Assembly: GCA_028753945.1 (NCBI GenBank) | Contig: JAPNXP010000014.1 | Location: 4,278,001 to 4,342,000, forward strand | Length of the DNA: 64,000 nt | Direction of reading: 5' to 3' | Origin: Hexactinellida sp. DTS-2022 | Lineage: Eukaryota > Porifera > Hexactinellida | In this document: positions 32,885-45,699 of the stretch, one piece after another | How the letters are laid out: each line of letters begins with the position of its first letter | Position numbering within the stretch: the first letter of the stretch is position 1 | Program-made: the position numbers and the translations under genes | Notes under the pieces: generated by a model | Told to the model about the DNA's origin: nothing | What the model saw: the letters and a program-made list of their open reading frames with translations, nothing else | Databases searched by the model: none

Positions 32885-33592
32885 GTCATCAAGGTGTGAA
32901 GAACCATTTGTTAATTGGTCGGAGTCACAAGGAACGGTAGATAAATTTGAAGTTAGTTTCTATCATAAACCATCTTGAGTTTAATGCCATTCATTCATTA
33001 TGTATTGATAATAAGTTATATTATTAGTTATTTATTTTAGCAATGTTATCCATGGTTGGTTGAGTTGAGGCAACAAATTCCTTATATTATATTATATATT
33101 TAATCCATTGTATAGTAATAGTACTAGAATTAAATAGAAGCCAGCTGGAATTTATAAGTTAAATCAATATAATTATCGCAAGTTGAATCACTAGAGTAGG
33201 ATTTAACAAGTTAAATCAATATAATTATTACAAGTTGAAACAATAGAATTAGTTTTCACAGTTTTACTGAAATTGAAGTGTGAGTAAACAAAGAAATTTC
33301 AACCCCCATTTATGGCAGAAATTGACCCCTTTATTGAAAAATTGATTCTCCCATCAGACGCAGAATTTTATGGCGAATCCAAATGTGAAATAAAAATTGG
33401 GGGTTTAGTAAAACATCTTTTGAGTTATGGACCAGACAAATTTTGAAAGGTGTTAAAGATGTGTCAAAAATTTCTTAATCAAAAATCGTAACCCCAGGTG
33501 CAAATTAGACGGTCCCATCGCACCTACATGCCAAGTTTAAGCCCATCAACTATAAAGCTCTGGCCAGGGCACCGTCTACGGAGAAAAAAAAA
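32885..33592 (-). repeat. Array unit 10, family A, minus orientation, tail truncated
   Basis: Reverse-oriented A unit with head at 33592; homology ends at 32885 before the tail hairpin. From here to 50 kb all units are in minus orientation. Confidence 0.8.
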
Positions 33593-34093
33593 AATCCAAA
33601 ATTGCAGCCTGTGCCGACGCATGTTCCTTTGGTGGCACTATATTTTGGTGGTGGTTTTTTGATAGTGCCTCCAAAGGAACATGCTGTCGGCACAGGCTGA
33701 AATTTTGGATTTTTTTTGCCATGTCATCATCACTATGAAGGTGTTAAATTATTTCAAAAAGGTGTTACAGAAGGCATCGACCCTTAGAGTGGTGGAAGTT
33801 TCCATTTAGCTCACTTCATGTTAGAGATATTCAAGTTTGAGTAGAATATATTAGCTGATGACTCAGCATTTTTAATGTGAGTGATGGGTCATCACCCAAC
33901 ATCAACTAACCCATTTTAAATGTCGAATTAACAAAATTGTAAAAACACATTTTTTTAACGATGTCATCATCACCTCAAGGTGTCAAGACCCACTTGTATA
34001 GGTGGCACGTGCCATAAGGACTTATTGATAAATTGAAAGTTTGTTTCTATCTTCTATGATCTCTGATATTTATGATATTTAATTAATTAGTAT

Positions 34094-35715
34094 TGTTTCG
34101 TACGATTATGATTCACTGTATGATCGTGATTCATATACGATTATGATTCACTGTACGATTATGATTCAACCTTTGCTAATATTATAGGTTGTTAAAACCA
34201 TACAAAGTTTAGACAAATCATGCTCACAATTACTTGTCAACAGGATTTTAGTTTCAGATTCACATATTTGGCTGTAACTTGGTAAGCATATGAGCTACAA
34301 GAATAATTTTGTTCACCAACGTTTTTAAAGTTAGAATTTCATTTTTTAATAATGTGTATTTCCATAGCATTCTATACATAAGGCAATGATACGCACTCAA
34401 ATTTCTGGACCAGGGATTGATTAGTATAGTCAACTAAATAGATGCAATTCAATTATTCTTCGAAATAAGTAATCCAGGGTGCTTCTATTTATGTAATTGT
34501 TTTTTATAAAGGTGGTCATGTACAAGACGCATATTTTTGAGGTGTCACTTGGTCGAAATGACGTCACAGTTTTGTCTAATAAGCCAAATATGCTAAAACT
34601 TTGAACGCATGTAAAATGTTCAATTTCGCTTTTTCATACAAATTGCTTTGAGTCTTTGACTAACCCATATAGGAGTCATTTTACATAAAATATCTCAGAA
34701 TCAATAATGGAATATTACCACATTCCTCTGTTGCCTCGGAAACGTGATTTCAATGCTTGAGGTCATATCTCGAGAAGAAATATAGTTACAGCTTAGTCAA
34801 TGGATCCAATTGATAGCCAGTCCTAAATTTCCTATTCAATGATAATACATTTCGATGCTCTATCTCAAACCAATTTTGCGCAAAATGTGTAGAACCGTTT
34901 GAATGTATATTACAATAATCACAATTTTCAGAAAATTGGTTTGAGATAGAGCATTGAAATGTATTATCATTGAATAGGAAATTTAGGACTGGCTATCAAT
35001 TGGATCCATTGACTAAGCTGTAACTATATTTCTTCTCGAGATATGACCTCAAGCATTGAAATCACGTTTCCGAGGCAACAGAGGAATGTGGTAATATTCC
35101 ATTATTGATTCTGAGATATTTTAAGTAAAATGACTCCTATATGGGTTAGTCAAAGACTCAAAGCAATTTGTTTGAAAAAGCGAAATTTAACATTTTACAT
35201 GCGTTCAAAGTTTTAGCATATTTGGCTTATTAGACAAAACTGTGACGTCATTTCGACCAAGTGACACCTCAAAAATATGCGTCTTGTACATGACCACCTT
35301 TATAAAAAACAATTACATAAGTAGAAGCACCCTGGATTACTTATTTCGAAGAATAATTGAATTGCATCTATTTAGTTGACTATACTAATCAATCCCTGGT
35401 CCAGAAATTTGAGTGCGTATCATTGCCTTATGTATAGAATGCTATGGAAATACACATTATTAAAAAATGAAATTCTAACTTTAAAAACGTTGGTGAACAA
35501 AATTATTCTTGTAGCTCATATGCTTACCAAGTTACAGCCAAATATGTGAATCTGAAACTAAAATCCTGTTGACAAGTAATTGTGAGCATGATTTGTCTAA
35601 ACTTTGTATGGTTTTAACAACCTATAATATTAGCAAAGGTTGAATCATAATCGTACAGTGAATCATAATCGTATATGAATCACGATCATACAGTGAATCA
35701 TAATCGTACGAAACA
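34094..35715. mobile_element. 1.6 kb fold-back element with ~784 bp inverted arms
   Basis: Arms 34094-34877 and 34933-35715 are near-perfect inverted copies around a ~55 bp spacer. The outer ends read TGTTTCGTACGATTATG on both sides with a 4 bp target duplication GTAT (34090-34093; right copy split by the pogo-like element at 35719). Ends carry repeated GATTATGATTCA words. No ORF. Confidence 0.88.
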
Positions 35716-35718
35716 GTA

Positions 35719-36059
35719 CAGTACACCCTCGCTAATCCGAACAGAGGCGTTCCGATTAAAAAATTTCTGTTCCGATTAGTGAATTCGTTCGGATTAGTGA
35801 AGTAATGCATTTTCAATGGGCATCTATAAAATGAGAATCTCGATAATCCGAATAAAATTTGTACAAACCTTGTTAATCCGCACTAAACATCTTGTGTACT
35901 CCTTAAAATACTTTCCTGAGACTTATTTCTTATACTTACATTGCAATATACCTATAATTACAATTTTTTCCAACTTTTGTTAGAAAAATATTTTGGTATC
36001 TCCTGTTCGGATTAGCGAGGGTTCGGATTAGCGAGGTACGGATTAGCGAGGGTGTACTG
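35719..36059. mobile_element. TA-flanked pogo/Tigger-like MITE, 341 bp
   Basis: Inverted termini CAGTACACCCTCGCTAATCC, TA at 35717-35718 and 36060-36061. It sits inside the GTAT duplication of the fold-back element and is therefore younger than it. Confidence 0.88.
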
Positions 36060-36204
36060 TATAAATAATTATTAATATTATTTATAATTTAACACCAATT
36101 TCAATGTTAACTTACAATTATCAAGTTAAATTATTTTTTCATAAATAATTAATTAATTAATTTGGTTATCAAATTTCAATTCCGCACACTCGATAACCCC
36201 CAAT

Positions 36205-36597
36205 TAGTGATCGACCGAAATAAGTTTCGGCCGAATATACGGCAAACCGAATATACGGCAAATGACGCCGAATAATGGTTTCGGCATTATATAGTATTTT
36301 AATGATTTGCATTCCTAAAGATCAAAACTAACAAAAATGTTATGTTATGCATTCAATGCTTGCATTGAATTACCTTTTATTACATGGTTTACATTTGACA
36401 CGATACATAAGCTTTCTACTAAAATATTGTGTCTTGACGTAAAAGGTAAATTAAATGATTATATTCCTCACATCTATAATAATAATAGGTATTAGTATTT
36501 TGCCGAAACCGATATTCTGCGCCGAATATTCGGCACAAACTATTCGGTTTCGGCCGAAACCGAATATTCGGCGAAAAACAGTTTCGGTCGATCACTA
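36205..36597. mobile_element. hAT-type MITE, 393 bp
   Basis: Inverted termini TAGTGATCGACCGAAA; flanks CCCCCAAT (36197-36204) and TCCCCAAT (36598-36605), seven of eight equal. Interior rich in CCGAATATTCGG palindromes. Confidence 0.8.
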
Positions 36598-37208
36598 TCC
36601 CCAATAAACAAATTGGAAGCATCTATATAAGTCATATACTGACTGAATTAATTATAATTAATTACGTTAGTATATTAACTTGCAATAATATTCTCGCAGA
36701 AGTAAATATAATCACATAATCTGTCGTTGTTATGAAAATATATAATCTTAGTTTTCAATTGGAAATTAGAAGCCTACTCGATCTCACAAGTTGAATCAAT
36801 ATAATAATCACAAGTTGAAACAATAGAGTAAGATTTAACAAGTTGAAATCAATATAATTATTACAAGTTGAAACAATAGAATTAGATTTAACAGTTTTAC
36901 TGATTCTCAAGTGTGAGGAAATAGTGGAGATTGGCACCCAAATTATGGCTGAAACTACGAACAAATTTAAAATTCGTATCCTTCCAAAAGGTGTAAAATT
37001 AAATTCTCTTTCCAAACATTTAAATTTGATCAATCTCATCATTATTAATTTAATATTATGAGCCTTAATAAGCTTAATTAGGTGTTAAAATTATTTGATC
37101 AAAAATCGTAACCCCAGGTGCAAATTAGACGGCAAAACCGATTCTTCATGCCAAATTTCAGCCTAACAACTATAAAGCTCTGGCCAGGGCACCGTCTACG
37201 GAGAAAAA

Positions 37209-37985
37209 AAATCAAAATTGCAGCCTGTGCCGACGCAGGTTCCTTTGGTGGCACTATATTTTGTTGGTTGTTTATTGATAGTGCCTCCAAAGGAACATGC
37301 TGTCGGCGCAGGCTGCAATTTTGGATTTTTTTTCGCCAAGTCATCAACGCCCAAGGTGTCAAGAAGCATTTGCTAATTGGTCCGAGTCACAAGGAACGGT
37401 AGATAAATTTGAAGTTTGTTTCTATCTTAAACCATCTTGAGTTTAATGCCATTCATTCATTATGTATTGATAATAAATTATATTATTAGTTATTTATATT
37501 AGCATTGTTATCCACGGTTGAGTTGAATTAAGTCAACAAATTCCTTATATTATATTATTTAATTTAATCCATTGTATGGTAAATTAAATAGAAGCCAGCT
37601 GCAATTTATAAGTTAAATCAATATAATTATTACAAGTTGAAACAATGGAATTAGATTTAACAGTTATACTGAGACTGAAGTGTAAGTAAACAAAGAAATT
37701 TCAACCTCCATTTATGGCAGAAATAAAACTCTTTATTGAAAGTTTTCTTCTCCCATCAGACGCAGAATTTTATGGTGAATCCAAATGTTAAATAAAATTT
37801 GGGGGTTTAGTAAAACATATTTTGAGTTATGGACCAGACAAATTTTGAAAGGTGTTAAAGATGTGTCAAAAATTTGTTAATCAAAAATCGTAACCCCAGG
37901 TGCAAATTAGACGGTCCCATCGCACCTACATGCCAAGTTTCAGCTCTCTATGTATAAAGGTGTTGCCAGGGCACCGTCTACGGAG
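37209..37985 (-). repeat. Array unit 12, family A, minus orientation
   Basis: Hairpin 37209-37329 and full A body; head at about 37985. Confidence 0.85.
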
Positions 37986-37991
37986 AAAAAA

Positions 37992-39185
37992 AAATCCAAA
38001 ATTGCAGCCTGTGCCGACGCATGTTCCGTTGGTGGCACTATATTTTGTTGGTGGTTTATTGATAGTGCCTCCAAAGGAACATGCTGTCGGCGCAGGCTGC
38101 AATTTTGGATTTTTTTTCGCCAAGTCATCATCACTATAAAGGTGTTAAATTATTTCAGAAAAGTGTTTCAGAAGGCAATGACCCTTAGAGTGTTGGAAGT
38201 TTCCATTTAGCTCACTTAATTTTAGAGATATTCAAGTTTGAGTAGAATATAATAAGTGATGAGTCAGCATTTTTTATGTGCGTGTTGGGTGATCACCCAA
38301 CACCACCCAACCCATTCGAAATATATAATTCACCAAATTGTCAAAACTCATTTTTTTTACGATGTCATTAACACCTCAAGGTGTCAAGACACATTTATAG
38401 AGGTGCTACGTGGCTTAAGGATCAATTGATAAATTGAAAGTTTGTTTCTATCTTCTATAGTCTCTGAGATTTATGATATTTAATTAATTAGTATAAATAA
38501 TTATTAATATTATTTATAATTTAACACCAATTTCAATGTCAACTTATATTTATAAAGTTTGATTATTTTGTCATAAATAATAAATTAATTTATTTGGCTA
38601 TCAAATTTCAATTCCGCACACTCGATAACGCCTAATAAACAAATTGGGAGCATCTATATAAGTCATATACTGACTTAATTAATTATAATTAATTACGTCA
38701 GTATATTAACAGTGCAAGAGTATTCTTGCAGAAGTAAATATAATCACATAATCTGTCGTTGTTATTGAAATCTATAATCTTAGTTTTCAATTGGAAAATA
38801 GAAGCCTACTCGATCTCACAAGTTGAATCAATATAATAATCACAAGTTGAAACAATAGAATTAGATTTAACACTTTCAACTGAACTGAAGTGTTAGTAAA
38901 CAAAGGAAATTTCCAACTCAATTGTGGAACAAACGAAGCCCAATTTAAAAATTCGTGCACTGTGAAAAGGTGTAGAATTTAATTCTCTATCGAATGCATA
39001 TAAATTAAATATTCGCGGATATTTATTGTTCTTTTTCTAATATTAAACAGGTGCAAAAATGTGGCCAAATAAATGTGATAAAAAAACGTGACCCCAGGTG
39101 CACATCTGTAACCCATGAGACACATATCCTGAAAATTTGGGCTCTTAGTTAATAAAACTCTGTTCTGTGGAGAGGATACGGAAGG
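37992..39185 (-). repeat. Array unit 13, family B, minus orientation
   Basis: Hairpin 37992-38114, B body, head at about 39185 (CTGTTCTGTGGAGAGGATACGG in reverse orientation begins it). Confidence 0.85.
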
Positions 39186-39195
39186 AAAATAAAAA

Positions 39196-40382
39196 AATCC
39201 AAAATTGCAGCCTGTGCCGACGCATGTTCCTTAGGTGGCACTATATTTTGGTGGTGGTTTATTGATAGTGCCTCCAAAGGAACATGATGTCAGCACAGGC
39301 TGCAATTTTGGATTTTTTTTCGCCTAGTCATCATCACTATGAAGGTGTTAAATTATTACAGAAAGGTGTTTCTGTAGGCAACGACCCTTAGTGAGTTGTA
39401 AATTTCGTTTATGCTCACTTCATTTCAAAGATATTCAAGTTTCAGTAGAATATAATAGCTGATGACTCAGCATTATTTATGTGAGCTCTGGGTCATCACC
39501 CAAAACGAACCGACCCATTTGAATTATATAATTCACAAAATTGTGAAAACACATTTTTTTTACGATGTCATCATCACCTCAAGGTGTCAAGACCCACTTT
39601 TATAGGTGTTACGTGGCATAAGGATCAATTGATAAATTGGAAGTTTGTTTCTATCTTATTTGATTTCTGAGATTTATGATATTTAATTAATTAGTATAAA
39701 TAATAATTAATATTATTTATTATTTAACACCAATTTCAATGTCAACTTACAATTATTAAATTAAATTATTTTGTCATGAATAATTAATTAATTATTTTGT
39801 TATCAAATTTCAATTAAGCACTCTCGATAACCCCTAATAAACAAATTATAAGCATCTATATAAGTAATATACTGACTGAATTAATTATAATTAATTACGT
39901 CAGTATATTAAGAGTGCAATAATATTCTCGCAGAAGTAAATATAATCACATAATCTGTCGTTGTTGTGAAATATATAATCTTTTTTCCAATTGGAAAATA
40001 GAAGCCTTCTCACAACTTGAATCAATATTATAATAACGAGTTGAAACAATAGAATTAGATTTAACACTTTCAATTGAACTGAAGTGTTAGTAAACAAAGG
40101 AAACTTGCAACTCAATTGTGGCACAAACTAAGTACAATTTGAAAATTCGTGCACTGTGAAAAGGTGTAGAATTTAATTCTCTATCGAATGCATATAAATT
40201 GATTATTCGCGCACTATTTATTGTTCTTTTTCTAACATTAAACAGGTGCAAAAATGTGTCCAAAAAAATGTGATATAATATCGTGACCCCAGGTGCACAT
40301 CTGTAACCCATGAGACACCTGTCCTGAAAATTTCAGTTCTTAGTAATTACAACTCTGTTCTGTGGAGACAATACGGACCAAT
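39196..40382 (-). repeat. Array unit 14, family B, minus orientation
   Basis: Hairpin 39196-39318, B body and head. Confidence 0.85.
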
Positions 40383-40395
40383 AATAATAATGATA

Positions 40396-41585
40396 AAATC
40401 CAAAATTGCAGTCTGTGCCGACGCATGTTCCTTTGGTGGCACTATATTTTGTTGGTGGTTTATTGATAGTGCCTCCAATGGAACATGCTGTCGGCACAGA
40501 CTGCAATTTTGGATTTTTTTTCGCAAAGTCATCATCACTATAAAGGTGTTAAATTATTTTTGAAAGGTGTTTCAGAAGGCCACGACCCTTAGAGTGGTGG
40601 AAGTTTCCATTTTGCTCACTTCGTTCCAAATATATTCAAGTTTCAGTAGAATATAATAAGTGATGAGTCAACATTTTTTATGTGCATGTTGGGTGATCAC
40701 CCAACTCCAACCAACCCATGCGAATTATTTAATTCACAAAATTGTAAAAATACATTTTTTTGACGATGTCATCATCAACTCAAGGTGTCAAGATTTACTT
40801 GTATAGGTGGTACGTGCCATAAGGACCAATTGATAAATTTAAAGTTTGTTTCTATCTTATATCATTTCTGAGATTAATGAAATTTAGATAATTAGTATAA
40901 ATATTTAATTAATCTATTTACAATTTAACACCAATATTATGTACATCAAAATAAATAAAGTTCAATTATTTGCAATAATTATTAATCTAAATTGAATTTC
41001 ACTATCATATTTGAATTCAGCGCACTCGATAACCCCAATAATCTATTTGGAACCATCTCTATACGTTAAACACAGAGCGAATTAATTTGAATTAAATATG
41101 TCATGTATCCATTGTTCAAGAATATTCTAAGCAGAAATAAATATAATCACATAATCTGTCGTTGTTATGGAATGTAGAATCTTAGTTTTCAATTGGAAAA
41201 TAGAAGCCTACTCGATCTCACAAGTTGAATCAATATAATAATAACGATTGAAACAATAGAATTAGATTTAACACTTTCAATTGAACTGAAGTGTAGTAAA
41301 CAAAGGAAACTTGCAACTCAATTGTGGCACAAACGAAACCCAATTAAAAAATTCGTGCACTGTGAAAAGGTGTAGAATTTAATTCTCTATCAAATGCATA
41401 TAAATTAAATATTCGCGCACAATTTATTGTTCTTTTTCAAATATTAAACAGGTGCAAAAATGTGTCCAAAAAAATGTAATAAAAAATCGTGAGCCCAGGT
41501 GCACATCTGTAACCCATGAGACACCCAACCAAAAAATTTGGGCTCTTAGGTGATAAAACTCTGTTCTGTGGAGTGGCTACGGATA
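40396..41585 (-). repeat. Array unit 15, family B, minus orientation
   Basis: Hairpin 40396-40518, B body and head; a (TAA)n run separates it from unit 16. Confidence 0.85.
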
Positions 41586-41610
41586 AATAATAATAATAAT
41601 AATAATAAAA

Positions 41611-42446
41611 AAATCCAAAATTGCACCCTGTGCCGACGCATGTTCCTTTGGAAACACTATATTTTGTTGGTTGTTTATTGATAGTGCCTCCAAAGGAACA
41701 TGCTGTCGGCGCAGGCTGCAATTTTGTATTTTTTTTCGCCAAGTCATCAACGCCCAAGGTGTGAAGAAGCATTTGTTAATTGGTCCGAGTCACAAGGAAC
41801 GGTAGATAAATTGAAGTTAGTTTCTATCATAAACCATCAAGAGTTTATTGCCATTCATTCATTATGTATTGATAATAAATTATATTATTAGTTAGTTATT
41901 TTAGCAATGTTATCCACGGTGATTTGAGTTTAGTCAACAAATTCCTTATATCATTATATTATATTTAATCCATTGTATAGTAATACTACAATTAAATAGA
42001 AGCCAGCTGGAATTTATAAGTTGAATCAATTTAATTATCGCAAGTTGAATCAATAGAGTAGGATTTAAAAAGTTAAATCAATATAATTATTACAAGTTGA
42101 AACAATAGAATTAGATTTAACACTTTACTGAAATTGAAGTGTGAGCAAACAAAGAAATTTCAACCCCCATTTATGGCAGAAATTGACCCCTTTATTGGAA
42201 AATTTATTCTCCCATCAGACGCAGAATTTTATGGCGAATCCAAATATGAAATAAAATTTGGGGGTTTAGTAAAACATATTTTGAGTTATGGACCAGACAA
42301 ATTTTTAAAGGTGTTAAAGATGTGTCAAAAATTTGTTAACGAAAAATCGTAACCCCAGGTGCAAATTAGACGGTCCCATCGCACCTACATGCCAAGTTTC
42401 AGCCCATCAACAATTAAGCTCTGGCCAGGGCACCGTCTACGGAGAA
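41611..42446 (-). repeat. Array unit 16, family A, minus orientation
   Basis: Hairpin 41611-41732, A body and head. Confidence 0.85.
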
Positions 42447-42447
42447 A

Positions 42448-44055
42448 AAAAATCCAAAATTGCAGCCTGTGCCGACGCATGTTCATTTGGTGGCACTATA
42501 TTTTGGTGGTGGTTTATTGATAGTGCCTCCATAGGAACATGCTGTCGGCGCAGGCTGCAATTTTGGATTTTTTTTCCGCCATGTCATCATCACTATGAAG
42601 GTGTTAAATTATTTCAGAAAGGTGTTTCAGAAGGCAACGACCCTTAGAGTCGTGGAAGTTTCCATTTTGCCCACTTCGTTTCAAAGATATTCAAGTTTCA
42701 GTAGAATATAATAAGTGATGAGTCATCATTTTTTATGTGAGTGTTGGGTCATCACCAAACACCAACTAACCCATTTTAATGTCGAATTAAAAAAATTGTA
42801 AAAATACATTTTTTTAACGATGTCATCATCACCTCAAGGTGTCAAGACCCACTTGTATAGGTGGTACCTGGCATAAGGACCAATTGATAAATTGAAAGTT
42901 TGTTTATATCTTGTATCATCTCTGAGATTAATGAAATTTAGCTAATTAGCATAAAAATTTAATTAATGTATTAATTATTTAACACCATTATTATATACAG
43001 CAAAATAAATTAAGTTCAATTATTTGCAATTATTATTAATTTAAATTGAATTTCACTATAATGTTTGAATTCCACGCACTCGATAACCCCAATAATCCAA
43101 TTGGAACCGTCTATAAGTTAAATACAAAAGGAATTAATTATAATTAATTACGTCAGTACATTAATTGTGCAAGAATATTCTCGCCGAAATAAATATATTC
43201 ACTTAATCTGTCGTTGTTGTGGAATGTAAAATCTTAACGGTTCTATCATAAACCATCTTGAGTTTAAAGCCATTCATTCATTATGTATTGATAATAAATT
43301 ATGGGAATCCATATATAGAGCTGAGCTTTGTAGAGTTCAGATTTTTTCCCATACTAAAAGCCCAGGCTTACTTTCTAAAGGTCAATTTCAAACTCTGAAA
43401 AAAACTGACCTTTCTCAGTGCATGAATACACATAGTGAAAAACTGAACTCTACAAAGCTCAGCTCTATATAAGTAATTTCATAAATTATATTATTAGTTA
43501 TTTATTTTAGCAATGTTATCCACGGTTAAGTTGAATTAAGTCAACAAATTCCTTATATTATAATATTTTATTTAATCCATTGTATAGTAATACTACAATA
43601 AATAGAAGCCAGCTGGAATTTATAAGTTAAATCAATATAATTATCGCAAGTTGAATCACTAGAGTAGGATTTAACAAGTTAAATCAATATAATTATTACA
43701 AGTTGAAACAATGGAATTAAATTTCACAGTTTTACTGAAATTGAAGTGTGAGTAAACAGAGAAATTTCAACCCCCATTTATGGCAGAAATTGACCCCTTT
43801 ATTGAAATATTTTTTCTCCCATCAGACACAGAATTTTATGGCGAATCCAAATGTGAAATAAAATTTGGGGGTTTAGTAAAACAATTTTCAAGTTATAGAC
43901 CAGACAAATTTTGAAAGGTGTTAAAAATGTGTCCAAAATTTGTTAATCAAAAATCGTAACCCCAGGTGCAAATTAGACGGTCCCATCGCACCTACATGCC
44001 AAGTTTAAGCCCATCAACAATTAAGCTCTGGCCAGGGCACCGTCTACGGAGAAAA
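42448..44055 (-). repeat. Array unit 17, A/B recombinant, minus orientation, with nested MITE
   Basis: Hairpin 42448-42571, B tail, then at about 43240 the same CTTAACGGTTCTATC junction seen in units 5 and 6, then A. Interrupted by the element at 43303-43480. Confidence 0.85.
43303..43480. mobile_element. 178 bp MITE with 9 bp duplication ATAAATTAT
   Basis: Inverted termini share ATATAGAGCTGAGCTTTGTA; exact duplication ATAAATTAT at 43294-43302 and 43481-43489. A 9 bp duplication fits MULE or Merlin better than hAT; the superfamily is not settled. Confidence 0.85.
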
Positions 44056-44082
44056 AATAATAAAAATAATAATAATAATATT

Positions 44083-44209
44083 AAAGGCAGTAAGATTAGA
44101 ACTGGCCCACTATACTATAGTATAGTCGGCACAGTAAAAAATAATAAAAATAATAAAGGCAGTGATTCCAATACTGGGCCACTATACTATAGTATAGTCG
44201 GCACAGTAA
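44083..44209 (-). repeat. Two copies of the ~35 bp palindrome at a unit junction
   Basis: Minus-oriented copies between the head of unit 17 and the hairpin of unit 18. Confidence 0.9.
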
Positions 44210-44223
44210 TAATAATAATAATA

Positions 44224-45418
44224 AAAATCCAAAATTGCAGCCTGTGCCAACGCATGTTCCTTTGGTGGCACTATATTTTGGTGGTGGTTTATTGATAGTG
44301 CCTCCAATGGAACATGCTGTCGGCACAGACTGCAATTTTGGATTTTTTTTTCGCCATGTCATCATCACTATGAAGGTGTTAAATTATTTCAAAAAGGTGT
44401 TTCAGAAGGCATCGAACCTTAAAGTGGTGGAAGTTTCCATTTAGCTCACTTCATTTTAGAGATATTCAAGTTTGAGTAGAATATAATAGCTGATGACTCA
44501 GCATTTTTTATGTGAGTGTTGGGTCATCACCCAACATCAACTAACCCATTTTAAATATCGAATTAACATAATTGTAAAAACACATTTTTTTAACGATGTC
44601 ATCATCACCTCAAGGTGTCAAGACCCACTTGTATAGGTGGCACGTGCCATAAGGACTAATTGATAAATTGAAAGTTTGTTTCCATCTTATATCATTTCTG
44701 AGATTAATGAAATTTAGATAATTAGTATAATATTTAATTAATCTATTAATAATTTAACACCAATATTATGGTCATCAAAATAAACTAAGTTCAATTATTT
44801 GTAAGTATTATTAATCTAAATTGAATTTCACTATCATATTTGAATTCAGCGCACTCGATAACCCCACTAATCTATTTGGAACCATCTCTATAAGTTAAAC
44901 ACAGAGCGAATTAATTAGAATTAAATTTGTCATGTATCCATTGTGCAAGAATATTCGAAGTAGAAATAAATATAATCACATAATCTGTCGTTGTTATGGA
45001 ATGTAGAATCTTAGTTTTCAATTATAAAATAGAAGCCTACTCGATCTCACAAGTTGAATCACTAGAATTATCGCAAGGTGAAACAATAGAATTAGATATA
45101 ACACTTTCAATTGAACTGAAGTGTTAGTAAACAAAGGAAACTTGCAACTCAATTGTGGTACAAACGAAACCCAATTAAAAAATTCGTGCACTGTGAAAAG
45201 GTGTAGAATTTAATTCTCTATCGAATGCATATAAATAGAATATTCGCGCACTATTTATTGTTCTTTTTCTAATATTAAACAGGTGCAAAAATGTGTCCAA
45301 AAAAATGTGATAATAAAACGTGACCCCAGGTGCACATCTGTAACCCATGAGACACATATCCTGAAAATTTGGGCTCTTAGTTAGTAAAACTCTGTTCAGT
45401 AGAGAGGCTACGGACTAA
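44224..45418 (-). repeat. Array unit 18, family B, minus orientation
   Basis: Hairpin 44224-44345, B body and head. Confidence 0.85.
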
Positions 45419-45423
45419 TAATA

Positions 45424-45688
45424 ACTAACCAAAGCACTAAGATTAGAACTGGGCCACTATACTATAGTATAGTCGGCACAGTAATAATAATAATATACCA
45501 AAGCACTAAGATTAGAACTGGGCCACTATACTATAGTATAGTCGGCACAGTAATAACTAACCAAGGCAGTAAGATTAGAACTGGGCCACTATACTATAGT
45601 ATAGTCGGCACAGTAATAATAATAACAACAAACCAAAGCACTAAGATTAGAACTGGGCCACTATACTATAGTATAGTCGGCACAGTAA
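45424..45688 (-). repeat. Four copies of the ~35 bp palindrome at a unit junction
   Basis: All four cores are identical; linkers are CAAAGCACTAAGATTAGAA or CAAGGCAGTAAGATTAGAA types. Confidence 0.9.
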
Positions 45689-45699
45689 TAATAATAATA

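Larger units (their letters stand above)
33593..37205 (-). repeat. Array unit 11, family B, minus orientation, expanded by nested insertions
   Basis: Hairpin 33593-33713, then B tail to 34093, interrupted by a fold-back element (34094-35715), a pogo-like MITE (35719-36059) and a hAT-type MITE (36205-36597). The unit resumes between them and its head (about 36960-37205) is an atypical diverged A-like form. Confidence 0.75.
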
